Assembly (NCBI GenBank): GCA_945869825.1
Contig: CAMBQF010000003.1
Coordinates: forward strand, 1 to 52,934
Source of the DNA: Chitinophaga pinensis
GTDB taxonomy: Bacteria > Bacteroidota > Bacteroidia > CAMBQF01
Reading direction: 5' to 3'
DNA: 52,934 nucleotides
Shown: one piece after another, positions 7,623-15,505 of the stretch
How the letters are laid out: every line of letters starts with the position of its first letter
Numbering within the stretch: position 1 is the first letter of the stretch
Made by a program: the position numbers and the translations under genes
The notes under the pieces: generated by a model
What the model saw: the letters and a program-made list of their open reading frames with translations, nothing else
Told to the model about the DNA's origin: nothing
Databases searched by the model: none

Positions 7623-8885
7623 GTGCGTCGCGCATTTACCCACATATCACATTATTACGCCCTGGCTATAGTCTTTATGCTAGGCTTAATTATTTTTTTG
7701 CCTGATAGCGGGTACGACAAATACTTTTGGGTAGAATGGGCTAGATACATAAGGCTGCATGGCTTATCCGATGCTTATAACAACCCCGGGATTAACTACC
7801 ACCCTGTAATACTCTTCATAATAAAAGGGTATACTTTTTTCCTCAACAATACCATCAACTACACCAACATCAATTGGCTAAAAGTACCCACAGCTGTGTT
7901 CGACTGGGGCATTATCTTCATCGGTCTTAAACTTATGCAGAAGCATAAAATAAACCTACAATGGGGCTTGTTGTTGGCATTTAATCCAGCCTTTTGGTAC
8001 AATACCGTTATATGGGGGCAGTTTGATAGTATATGGGTGTTCTTTACCCTACTTTCTTTTTACTTAGCAGACAAGGGTAAATTATATCATTCTACCGTGG
8101 CTTTCTTATTTGCCATTAATACCAAAATATTCGCTTTATTTTTCTTGCCCTTTTTAATCCTAATGTGGAGTCGCTTAAAGCCCGATACCAATATGCGCCA
8201 AACAAGGTTCCCGTTTTTTAAGTATGACAGCCTTGGCGCTATTGTAGTTAAGTACATAGCAATCCAGTTTGTAATTTTGCTCCCATTCCTGCACACTGCC
8301 CAATATTCCTTATACGCTATCATCCAACGCTCTACCGAATATTACAACTCCGTATCGCGCAACGCATACAATGTCTGGTATTATTTCTTTGATAATCCTG
8401 TAATCACCGCCGATACAAACCTTTTAACCCCTACAATAATTGGGTTTATAACCATTTACATAATCTTACTTTATTACATTTTTATATGGCCCTCACCCCT
8501 TCGGGGGAGGGTTTGGGAGGGGGCTGCCCTTATCTCCCTAATCTTCTTCCTGTTCCTAACGCGCATGCATGAGCGTTACGCCCACGCTGCATTGGTGTTT
8601 AGCTTCATTGCTTTTTTAAGTTCCCCCTTTATAAAGGGGGTGGATTCCCGCCTTGGCGGGAAGACGGGGGATTTAGCGAGGGGAATATTACCATTCCTCC
8701 TCATCTCCCTCGCCTACATCCTAAACCTAGAAGCAGTTATGCAAACACTAAATAAATCGCTGGGTTATAGCATCAACTACAATTCCATTTTATTTAACCC
8801 AAAACTTATTGCAACTTTGTACGTTATTTCGTTAATACTACTTTTGTACAATACTTTAAATACCCGTAAACTCCCCTCTCCTTAG
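7623..8885 (+). CDS. GT-C mannosyltransferase-like integral membrane protein (Gpi18-like)
   Basis: 420 residues with about ten membrane helices. LLAFNPAFWYNTVIWGQFDS, followed later by RMHERYAHAALVF, is the signature pair of Gpi18-like (COG5542) glycosyltransferases, which use polyprenyl-phosphate sugars at the outer face of the membrane. The start is GTG at 7623; no upstream ATG is available. The gene has absorbed palindromic repeats in frame: residues 290-300 (PSPLRGRVWEG) and 333-355 are translated repeat, both in loops between helices, and the last residues (LPSP) and the stop codon lie in a third repeat. The reading frame is intact, so I do not call it a pseudogene. The sugar donor and acceptor are unknown, and no partner glycan genes adjoin it. 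Confidence 0.8.
   Translation: MRRAFTHISHYYALAIVFMLGLIIFLPDSGYDKYFWVEWARYIRLHGLSDAYNNPGINYHPVILFIIKGYTFFLNNTINYTNINWLKVPTAVFDWGIIFIGLKLMQKHKINLQWGLLLAFNPAFWYNTVIWGQFDSIWVFFTLLSFYLADKGKLYHSTVAFLFAINTKIFALFFLPFLILMWSRLKPDTNMRQTRFPFFKYDSLGAIVVKYIAIQFVILLPFLHTAQYSLYAIIQRSTEYYNSVSRNAYNVWYYFFDNPVITADTNLLTPTIIGFITIYIILLYYIFIWPSPLRGRVWEGAALISLIFFLFLTRMHERYAHAALVFSFIAFLSSPFIKGVDSRLGGKTGDLARGILPFLLISLAYILNLEAVMQTLNKSLGYSINYNSILFNPKLIATLYVISLILLLYNTLNTRKLPSP
8490..8523. repeat. Palindromic repeat inside a coding sequence, copy A
   Basis: 34 bases with a CCCTC-ACCCC / GGGG-AGGG hairpin and a TTTGGGAGGGGG tail. The frame begins exactly at codon 290 of the GT-C gene and adds PSPLRGRVWEG without a stop. 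Confidence 0.8.
8621..8684. repeat. Composite palindromic repeat inside a coding sequence, copy B
   Basis: The perfect 18-base palindrome CCCCCTTTATAAAGGGGG (8623-8640) is followed by a TTCCCGCC/GGCGGGAA hairpin (8645-8662) and a GACGGGGGATTTAGCGAGGGG tail (split: GACGGGGG then ATTTAGCGAGGGG). It is read through in frame as residues 333-355 of the GT-C protein. Confidence 0.8.
8816..8846 (+). promoter_or_regulatory. Probable ispG promoter inside the upstream gene
   Basis: TTTG (8816-8819), exactly 19 bases, then TACTTTTG (8839-8846): an ideal Bacteroidota promoter. It lies within the last codons of the GT-C gene and would put repeat copy C in the ispG leader. Confidence 0.6.
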
Positions 8886-8906
8886 GGAGAGGGGTCGGGG
8901 GTGAGG
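8873..8906. repeat. Palindromic repeat at the GT-C/ispG junction, copy C
   Basis: Perfect 9-bp arms CCCCTCTCC/GGAGAGGGG around the loop TTAG, then GTCGGGGGTGAGG. The loop contains the TAG stop codon of the upstream gene, and the tail supplies a GTG that mimics an ispG start at 8901. Confidence 0.8.
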
Positions 8907-8909
8907 CTC

Positions 8910-10871
8910 ATGGACTTATACTGCAATAGCTTAACACACTACTCTCGTTACGTTACACGCGAGGTAAACATTGGCGGATTACTTATGGGTGGCAATAACC
9001 CTATAAGAGTACAGTCTATGACTACCACCGACACCCTCGACACCATTGCTACCGTGGCACAGGCTGTGCGTATGATTGAGGCCGGCTGCGAACTGGTGCG
9101 CATTACCGCGCCCAGCATGAAGGAGGCGCAAAACCTGCAAAATATTAAAGACGAATTACGCGCCCGTGGGTACAACACCCCTTTGGTAGCCGATATTCAC
9201 TTTACCCCCAACGCTGCCGAAATTGCCGCACGTATAGTAGAAAAAGTGCGCATAAACCCCGGTAATTTTGCCGATAAAAAGAAGTTCGAACACATTGAGT
9301 ATACTGATGTTGCGTATAACGATGAGTTAGACCGCATACGCGAACGTTTTACCCCGCTGGTAAAAATTTGCAAAGAGTATGGCACCGCCATGCGCATAGG
9401 CACTAACCACGGCTCGCTTAGCGACCGTATCCTGTCGCGCTACGGCGATACACCGCTGGGCATGGTAGAAAGTGCTATGGAGTTTTTACGCATTTGCGAA
9501 GACGAGAACTACCATAACCTGGTACTTTCTATGAAAGCCAGCAATGCCCTGGTGGTGGTAGAAGCCTACCGCCTGTTGGTGGCTACCATGCAGCAAAACA
9601 ACATGAATTACCCGCTGCATTTGGGTGTTACCGAAGCCGGCGATGGAGAAGATGGCCGCATAAAATCGGCTGTGGGTATTGGCACCTTGTTAGAAGATGG
9701 CTTGGGCGATACCATTCGCGTATCGTTAACCGAAGACCCTGAGTTTGAAATACCGGTAGCTAAAGCACTGGTTGAGCGCTACAGCATCCGCGCAGCAAAC
9801 CAGCAACCTATTGCCCCTGTGCAGGAAAGCATCAAACTGCCATACAACCCCTACGAGCATGAGCGCCGCGCCACTACCGAGGTTTACAATATAGGCAACC
9901 ACAACGTGCCACGCGTTATTGCCGACTTTAGTAAAACAGAAATAACATCGCCTGCCAAACTGTTCAGTGTTGGTTACAACTACTCTATCCCCTTAGATAA
10001 GTGGAACCTTACCGATATGGCCTGCGATTATATATACTTAGGTAAGCAAAGTATAGGTTTTGCCATACCCGGCACCTTAGGCATTATACAAGATGCCGAA
10101 GTGTGGGATGCTTCTGTACCTAATACCTATCCGTTATTCGATGCAGAGCATCATCCTGAACTTGTTTTAGGAACTCGAAAATCAGAGAGTATTAACTTCC
10201 TAAAACACAATGCGGCAGGGCTTTCTGATGAGTTATTTGATTTACTAAAGAACGACCCAACCATTGTTATTGTACTAAAAACTAATAACGAACATGGCCT
10301 TGCCGAGCAGCGTCGCTTTTTTATAGAGCTTGGCCTGCGCGGCATTAAAAATCCCGTTATAATAAAACGTAATTACAACACCCTTACTACCGACCATCTC
10401 ACACTGTATTCCGCTACCGACTTGGGTGGCCTGTTGGTTGACGGCTTTGGCGATGGTATCTGGATTAATGTAAACGCCCGCGACGAGGTATCACCTAAAG
10501 TGGTTAACCAGGTGGGCTTTGGCATATTGCAGGCTACCCGCACCCGCATCTCTAAAACAGAATATATATCGTGCCCATCGTGCGGACGGACACTGTTTGA
10601 TTTGCAGGAAACTACCGCCAAAATACGCAACCGCACATCTCACCTAAAAGGTGTTAAAATTGGTATTATGGGCTGTATAGTAAACGGCCCTGGCGAGATG
10701 GCCGATGCCGACTTTGGCTACGTAGGAACAGGTGTAGACAAGATTACCCTATACCGCGGCAAAGAGGTGGTTAAACGCAACCTGCACCCCAACATAGCCG
10801 TAGACGAACTTATCCAGCTTATTAAAGACCACGGCATGTGGGTGGAAGAAAAAGCAGAGTTGGATAACTAA
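8910..10871 (+). CDS. ispG: 4-hydroxy-3-methylbut-2-enyl diphosphate synthase, long form
   Basis: 653 residues. It catalyses the penultimate step of the MEP isoprenoid pathway, converting MEcPP to HMBPP with a [4Fe-4S] cluster. The N-terminal TIM barrel starts with the conserved NPIRVQSMTTTDT. The C-terminal iron-sulfur domain has cluster cysteines 555, 558 and 589 (CPSCGRT and GIMGCIVNGPGE). The roughly 250-residue domain between them is what separates the Bacteroidota/Chlamydia/plant form from the short proteobacterial enzyme of about 370 residues. I chose ATG 8910; the in-frame GTG at 8901 lies in repeat copy C. A probable promoter lies at 8816-8846. Confidence 0.96.
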   Translation: MDLYCNSLTHYSRYVTREVNIGGLLMGGNNPIRVQSMTTTDTLDTIATVAQAVRMIEAGCELVRITAPSMKEAQNLQNIKDELRARGYNTPLVADIHFTPNAAEIAARIVEKVRINPGNFADKKKFEHIEYTDVAYNDELDRIRERFTPLVKICKEYGTAMRIGTNHGSLSDRILSRYGDTPLGMVESAMEFLRICEDENYHNLVLSMKASNALVVVEAYRLLVATMQQNNMNYPLHLGVTEAGDGEDGRIKSAVGIGTLLEDGLGDTIRVSLTEDPEFEIPVAKALVERYSIRAANQQPIAPVQESIKLPYNPYEHERRATTEVYNIGNHNVPRVIADFSKTEITSPAKLFSVGYNYSIPLDKWNLTDMACDYIYLGKQSIGFAIPGTLGIIQDAEVWDASVPNTYPLFDAEHHPELVLGTRKSESINFLKHNAAGLSDELFDLLKNDPTIVIVLKTNNEHGLAEQRRFFIELGLRGIKNPVIIKRNYNTLTTDHLTLYSATDLGGLLVDGFGDGIWINVNARDEVSPKVVNQVGFGILQATRTRISKTEYISCPSCGRTLFDLQETTAKIRNRTSHLKGVKIGIMGCIVNGPGEMADADFGYVGTGVDKITLYRGKEVVKRNLHPNIAVDELIQLIKDHGMWVEEKAELDN

Positions 10872-10892
10872 ACCAATGGCTAAGTCTATTAA

Positions 10893-11291
10893 ATGAAGCT
10901 TTTCTCAGCTAAAAACACTACATATATATTTCATGGGTTAACCATTATTTATGGGCTTATAACAGCTTTTTACTATGTAACAAATACACAGGGCGGCATA
11001 CAAATGGGCATTGATGAGTCATGGATTGTTTGGTACGGGCATTTTGCGTTAACATTCTTCATCCTTAATATTTTTCTGTCTGTCATATATCAATTTGTAA
11101 GCCCAAGAATTGTAGCATTAAACCTATTACATATACTGGCAAGCATCGTCTTTATCCTGTACTTGTTACCAATTTCACTTTCAGTTAATTTAGAGGGATA
11201 CATAGGCTTATTTTACCTCTTTGCCACACTATGTTTTTTAATTAACGTAATTTACACGCTGATTAGCTATGGAATTAAATCTTCAAAATAA
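10893..11291 (+). CDS. Hypothetical four-helix membrane protein
   Basis: 132 residues with four predicted membrane helices at roughly 8-27, 47-70, 75-98 and 104-128. There is no recognisable domain and no charged catalytic motif. The gene starts 21 bases after ispG and its end overlaps the start of the SDR gene by 23 bases, so it is probably cotranscribed with both. Function unknown. Confidence 0.7.
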   Translation: MKLFSAKNTTYIFHGLTIIYGLITAFYYVTNTQGGIQMGIDESWIVWYGHFALTFFILNIFLSVIYQFVSPRIVALNLLHILASIVFILYLLPISLSVNLEGYIGLFYLFATLCFLINVIYTLISYGIKSSK

Positions 11292-12054
11292 AAACGCCCT
11301 TGTGTGCGGCTCTACGCAAGGCATAGGCAAAGCAGCAGCGGTAGAATTAGCCCTGTTGGGTGCCAACGTTACCTTATTAGCCCGAAACGAGGAAAGCCTT
11401 AAAGAAGCTATTAAAGACCTGGATGTTACCCTTGGTCAACAACACAACTATTTAGTTGCAGATTTTGCTGATACTAATGCGCTAAAGGTGTTGGCAGAAA
11501 ATAGTATTGTCAAAGGCAACTACCACATACTGGTAAATAATACAGGCGGCCCACCGGCAGGCCCGGCAAAAGATGCTATGGTGGAAGAGTTTCTTTCAGC
11601 CTTTAACAACCACCTGATAGCTAACCACATTATTACACAGGCGGTTATTGACAGTATGAAAACTGCCGGCTATGGCCGTATCATCAACGTTATTTCTACA
11701 TCGGTAAAGCAACCTATACCGGGGCTTGGAGTATCTAACACTATACGTGCAGCCGTAGGCAACTGGGCTAAAACCCTTGCCGGCGAATTAGGCCAATATG
11801 GCATTACGGTAAACAACGTGTTGCCCGGGGCTACTGAAACGCAACGCCTTCATAGCATTATAACCAACAATGCCGCTAAAAAGCAACAATCGGAAGATGA
11901 AGTATCGGCCCACATGGTGGCTGAAATACCAATGAAACGCTTTGCCCAACCCGAAGAAATAGCCGCTGCAATAGCCTTTTTAGCATCGCCTGCCGCGGGT
12001 TATATCAATGGCATTAATGTTCCCGTAGATGGTGGACGAACGGCTTGCTTGTAG
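11269..12054 (+). CDS. SDR-family protein with a non-canonical active site
   Basis: 261 residues, a standard short-chain dehydrogenase/reductase length. The cofactor-binding GSTQGIGKA is near residue 14, NNTGGPP replaces the usual NNAG, and the PG motif (VLPGATET) and C-terminal NVPVDGG are present. Where classical SDRs have the catalytic YxxxK, this protein reads SNTIR (Ser and Arg in the Tyr and Lys positions), while the serine of the IST motif is kept. Other SDRs with NNxGGPP and SNxxR seem to form a subgroup, so this is probably inherited rather than a recent mutation. It may be a reductase with a different mechanism or a binding protein. It is often annotated as FabG, which the active site argues against. 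Confidence 0.85.
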   Translation: MELNLQNKNALVCGSTQGIGKAAAVELALLGANVTLLARNEESLKEAIKDLDVTLGQQHNYLVADFADTNALKVLAENSIVKGNYHILVNNTGGPPAGPAKDAMVEEFLSAFNNHLIANHIITQAVIDSMKTAGYGRIINVISTSVKQPIPGLGVSNTIRAAVGNWAKTLAGELGQYGITVNNVLPGATETQRLHSIITNNAAKKQQSEDEVSAHMVAEIPMKRFAQPEEIAAAIAFLASPAAGYINGINVPVDGGRTACL

Positions 12055-12062
12055 AGAATTTT

Positions 12063-12272
12063 ATGAAACGCAAAATAGCATTTGCTCTAATAATGGGTAT
12101 AGTTACTACTTGTATTATATCCTTTACGTTAATATCTATTAATGTAGGGTTTGTACCCGGTTTTTTACGCATATGGATACGCTCTTGGGGAATAGCTTAT
12201 ATGGTAGTTATTCCAGCTATACTTTTTATTGGCCCACAGGTACAAAAACTGGTAGACAGGTTATTGAAATAA
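12063..12272 (+). CDS. DUF2798-like small membrane protein
   Basis: 69 residues with two membrane helices (about 4-27 and 36-58). The pattern, a first helix ending in SINVGF, then WIRSWGIAY, then a proline-containing second helix and GPQVQKLVDRLL, fits the DUF2798 family of small inner-membrane proteins of unknown function. I chose ATG 12063; a TTG at 12045 overlaps the end of the SDR gene and would add only six residues. It is the last gene of the ispG-side run. Confidence 0.75.
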   Translation: MKRKIAFALIMGIVTTCIISFTLISINVGFVPGFLRIWIRSWGIAYMVVIPAILFIGPQVQKLVDRLLK

Positions 12273-12301
12273 GTTATTGCTGTTTGGTATTAAAACAAAG
12301 C

Positions 12302-12322
12302 CCCCACTTGTTTAAGCAGGGG
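12302..12322 (-). terminator. Probable terminator of the DUF2383 gene
   Basis: On the minus strand, CCCC and CTT pair with AAG and GGGG around an AAAC loop, with a small bulge, followed by CTTTGTTTT. It is 24 bases past the stop codon. Confidence 0.45.
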
Positions 12323-12345
12323 ATAACAAATAAGTAAGGTGTTAA

Positions 12346-12795
12346 CTACCTGTTGTTCAAATAATTTTTAATGCCGTTTAATGATGAGTTGATGCCGTTG
12401 CGCTGCTTAACCAATAACTTGCCTAAAGCGCTGTCGCTTTTAATATTTTCTAAAACATAAGCATATTCTCTAAGGGTAACCTCTTCACCCTTTATGCACT
12501 CCATTATTATTGAGTCATCATCATCATCCAGTACCGCAGATTTTAAAAACACCCATGTACGTTTTGCCACACCTAACGGTTCATCGTCGGCAGCAGTTTT
12601 ACCCACCAACACGCGCAATTGGTTTTGCAGTTGCGTTGCATAGCCAGCATGCTCAGCTGCCAGGCTGGTAAATATCTTTTTCAGCGTAGCGTCTTCCGTA
12701 TCGTTAGCAACATTGGCATAGCCAACTTTAGCATCTTCAGCTATAGCTATTAAGTAATTTATTTTACCCGACAGGGTTTTACCTTCAAATTCCAT
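12346..12795 (-). CDS. PA2169-family (DUF2383) four-helix bundle protein
   Basis: 149 residues, all alpha, ferritin-like in pattern: helix 1 around GKINYLIAIAEDAK, helix 2 around LKKIFTSLAAEHAGYATQLQ, and two C-terminal helices ending in KNYLNNR. This is the DUF2383/PA2169 family, soluble proteins that often appear with stress genes. An acidic run (DDDDDS) lies near residue 90. The gene stands alone between two terminators, downstream of aconitase on the same strand. The biochemical role is unknown. Confidence 0.8.
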   Translation of the reverse strand: MEFEGKTLSGKINYLIAIAEDAKVGYANVANDTEDATLKKIFTSLAAEHAGYATQLQNQLRVLVGKTAADDEPLGVAKRTWVFLKSAVLDDDDDSIIMECIKGEEVTLREYAYVLENIKSDSALGKLLVKQRNGINSSLNGIKNYLNNR

Positions 12796-12822
12796 TATTC
12801 ACTATTTTAAATCTTTAAAACA

Positions 12823-12847
12823 AAAGCCCCGCCTTAAGCGGGGCTTT
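12823..12847 (-). terminator. Terminator downstream of aconitase
   Basis: Perfect 10-bp arms AAAGCCCCGC/GCGGGGCTTT with a 5-base loop. On the minus strand it is followed by TGTTTT. It lies 33 bases after the aconitase stop codon. Confidence 0.8.
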
Positions 12848-12879
12848 CTATAAGCTATACGCTGCAAGCTATCAACTAA

Positions 12880-15144
12880 CTAAGCTACCTGCGCTCGGAT
12901 AATATTTAACGCACCACCTGCTTTAAACCACTCTATTTGTTGGTCGTTATAGGTGTGGTTAACCACTATTTCTTCAGTTGTGCCATCGGCATGGTTTAAC
13001 ACCACCGTAAGTGGCTGGCCTGCAGCAAACGTTGTTAAACCTACAATATCCAACACATCATCTTCCTGAATTTTATTGTAGTCTTCTTTGTTTGCAAAAG
13101 TCAACGCCAACATACCTTGTTTCTTAAGGTTAGTTTCGTGAATACGGGCAAACGATTTTACCAATACCGCGCGAACACCTAAGTGGCGTGGCTCCATAGC
13201 GGCATGTTCGCGAGAAGAACCCTCGCCGTAGTTTTCATCACCCACAACAATAGAACCAATGCCTGCTGCTTTGTAAGCACGTTGTACCGCAGGTACAGCG
13301 CCATATTCGCCAGTTAATTGGTTTTTAACGCTATTGGCAGTATCGTTAGCAAAATTGATAGCGCCAATAAGCATGTTGTTTGATATGTTATCTAAGTGGC
13401 CACGGTATTTTAACCATGGGCCAGCCATAGAAATATGGTCGGTAGTACACTTACCTTTAGCTTTAATAAGTAGTTTTAAGCCTTTCAGGTCAACACCTTC
13501 CCAAGCTGCAAATGGAGCAAGAAGTTGAAGGCGGTCAGACGTTGACGATACAGCAATTTGTACGCTTGAACCATCCTCAGCCGGGGCCTGGAAACCTGCA
13601 TCTTCAACAGCAAAACCGTTGCGTGGCAGCTCGTCGCCGGTTGGGGCTTCAAGCATTACCTTCTCGCCGTTTTCGTTGGTCAGATAATCGGTCAATGGGT
13701 TAAACGTTAAATCGCCGGCAATGGCCAAAGCTGTTGTTATTTCAGGTGATGCAACAAACGCGTAGGTATTTGGGTTACCATCCTGACGGGCAGCAAAGTT
13801 GCGGTTAAAAGAGTGAACAATAGTGTTTTTCTCTTTCTTTTCAGCTCCCGTGCGGGCCCACATACCAATACATGGTCCGCAGGCGTTAGAAAACACCTCA
13901 GCACCTATTTTATTGAAGATATCAATAAAACCGTCGCGCTCTATTGTATAGCGAATTTGTTCTGAACCCGGAGTAATAGTAAACTCAGCTTTGGCTTTCA
14001 GGTTTTTATCAGCCACTTGCTTAGCTAACGATACCGAACGGCTAATATCCTCGTACGATGAGTTAGTGCAAGAACCTATTAAACCCACTTCAACTTTTGT
14101 AGGCCAGCCATTAGCTGCAGCAGCTTCTTTCATTTTAGATATTGGCGTAGCCAAATCGGGCGTAAATGGGCCGTTTATGTATGGCTCAAGCTCATCAAGG
14201 TTAATTTCAATTACCTGGTCAAAGTACAACTCGGGGTTAGCATATACCTCAGGGTCGCCCGTTAAGTGTTCTTTAATAGCGTTGGCAGCATCGGCCACAT
14301 CGGCACGCTCAGTAGCACGCAGGTAGCGGTCCATGCTCTCATCGTACCCAAAGGTTGATGTGGTAGCGCCAATCTCGGCACCCATGTTGCAAATAGTGCC
14401 TTTGCCTGTAGCGCTCATACTTATAGCGCCTTCACCAAAATATTCAACAATAGCACCTGTACCGCCTTTTACGGTTAGTATGCCTGCCACTTTTAAAATA
14501 ACATCTTTTGACGATACCCAACCGTTTAGTTTGCCGGTTAGTTTTACTCCTATCAGTTTGGGGAATTTTAATTCCCAAGCCAAACCCGCCATTACATCGC
14601 AAGCATCGGCACCACCAACACCAATAGCTACCATACCCAAACCACCTGCGTTTACAGTGTGGCTATCAGTACCTATCATCATACCACCAGGAAAAGCGTA
14701 GTTCTCTAAAACAATTTGGTGAATGATACCTGCACCGGGTTTCCAAAAACCAATACCGTATTTATCAGATACTGAGGCAAGAAAATCATACACCTCTTTG
14801 TTGCCTGTAACAGCCTGGCTTAAATCGGGAGCAGAGCCTTCTTTAGCTTGTATTAAGTGGTCGCAATGCACAGTTGATGGTACAGCAACCTTTGGCCTGC
14901 CAGCTTGCATAAACTGCAACAGCGCCATTTGGGCTGTTGCGTCTTGCATGGCAACACGGTCAGGGTTAAAATCTACGTAATCCACACCACGGCCATACGC
15001 TTTAGTAGCATCACCTTCGGCAAGGTGGGTGTAAAGAATTTTTTCTGTTAATGTAAGAGGTTTGTTCACCGCTTTACGGGCTGCAGCAATACGCTCTGGA
15101 AACTTTGCGTAAAGTGCTTTAATCATTTCTATATCAAAAGCCAT
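12880..15144 (-). CDS. acn: Aconitate hydratase
   Basis: 754 residues, the length of the mitochondrial-type aconitase rather than the roughly 890-residue AcnA. It interconverts citrate and isocitrate in the TCA cycle. The three cluster ligands are visible as the cysteine of [10 protein letters not shown] and the two of [10 protein letters not shown]. The substrate-binding [14 protein letters not shown] and the C-terminal swivel-domain motif [10 protein letters not shown] are intact. The start is ATG 15144 ([12 protein letters not shown]). It follows citrate synthase on the same strand, but 361 bases and a terminator separate them, so the two consecutive TCA enzymes are probably transcribed independently. 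Confidence 0.97.
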   Translation of the reverse strand: MAFDIEMIKALYAKFPERIAAARKAVNKPLTLTEKILYTHLAEGDATKAYGRGVDYVDFNPDRVAMQDATAQMALLQFMQAGRPKVAVPSTVHCDHLIQAKEGSAPDLSQAVTGNKEVYDFLASVSDKYGIGFWKPGAGIIHQIVLENYAFPGGMMIGTDSHTVNAGGLGMVAIGVGGADACDVMAGLAWELKFPKLIGVKLTGKLNGWVSSKDVILKVAGILTVKGGTGAIVEYFGEGAISMSATGKGTICNMGAEIGATTSTFGYDESMDRYLRATERADVADAANAIKEHLTGDPEVYANPELYFDQVIEINLDELEPYINGPFTPDLATPISKMKEAAAANGWPTKVEVGLIGSCTNSSYEDISRSVSLAKQVADKNLKAKAEFTITPGSEQIRYTIERDGFIDIFNKIGAEVFSNACGPCIGMWARTGAEKKEKNTIVHSFNRNFAARQDGNPNTYAFVASPEITTALAIAGDLTFNPLTDYLTNENGEKVMLEAPTGDELPRNGFAVEDAGFQAPAEDGSSVQIAVSSTSDRLQLLAPFAAWEGVDLKGLKLLIKAKGKCTTDHISMAGPWLKYRGHLDNISNNMLIGAINFANDTANSVKNQLTGEYGAVPAVQRAYKAAGIGSIVVGDENYGEGSSREHAAMEPRHLGVRAVLVKSFARIHETNLKKQGMLALTFANKEDYNKIQEDDVLDIVGLTTFAAGQPLTVVLNHADGTTEEIVVNHTYNDQQIEWFKAGGALNIIRAQVA

Positions 15145-15258
15145 TAGATAATTGAGGTTTTATTAGCTTAAATTTTGAGTGTAAAGGTAGTGATTATAGC
15201 CATTTGGTGTTTAGAAACAATTGCTATTTAGAAATGTTCTAAGAAATAGCCGATACGT

Positions 15259-15396
15259 CTATTTTACAGCTATTTGAAGGCAGTAAAAATAAAATAACAA
15301 TGCCGAGACTAAACAAAGAACCAATAAAATAATGTGTACTGGAATGTGGTGCCCGTACGACCAATATATACCTGCCTCTAAAAAATGACGTGGCAT
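15259..15396 (-). CDS. Possible small single-helix membrane protein
   Basis: 45 codons from ATG to TAG. A polar, histidine-containing start (MPRHFLEAGIYWSYGHH) is followed by one strongly hydrophobic helix at about residues 19-41 and a basic end. This composition is more protein-like than a random AT-rich spacer ORF, and it is on the same strand as both neighbours. There is no homology I recognise, no clear promoter and no clear ribosome-binding site. It may be a real small protein or a remnant. Confidence 0.25.
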   Translation of the reverse strand: MPRHFLEAGIYWSYGHHIPVHIILLVLCLVSALLFYFYCLQIAVK

Positions 15397-15456
15397 TGTT
15401 ACTCAGTCACATTCAGCATAGCCCAACAAGGTAAACTATACTTATATCACCAAATA

Positions 15457-15486
15457 AAACGCCCCGACATTACTGACGGGGCGTTT
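15457..15486 (-). terminator. Terminator of citrate synthase
   Basis: AAACGCCCCG and CGGGGCGTTT arms, extended inwards by further pairs around a GTAA loop. On the minus strand a TTTTATTT run follows. It lies 19 bases past the gltA stop. Confidence 0.8.
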
Positions 15487-15505
15487 CTATAATACTTTAA
15501 TCTAT

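Larger units (their letters stand above)
15145..15505. other. 361-base intergenic region between citrate synthase and aconitase
   Basis: It contains the citrate synthase terminator at 15457-15486 and a possible 45-residue ORF at 15259-15396 on the minus strand. TACCTTTA on the minus strand at 15182-15189 is one base from the -7 consensus and could belong to the aconitase promoter, but no -33 element is well placed. I see no RNA gene or repeat here. Confidence 0.6.

Noticed and set aside
7623-8885. Pseudogene call for the GT-C gene because of repeat insertions
   Set aside because: Both insertions keep the reading frame and the diagnostic motifs are complete, so an intact gene with added loops is the simpler reading.
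11269-12054. FabG (3-oxoacyl-ACP reductase) annotation
   Set aside because: The catalytic Tyr and Lys are Ser and Arg, so a functional FabG assignment is not supported.
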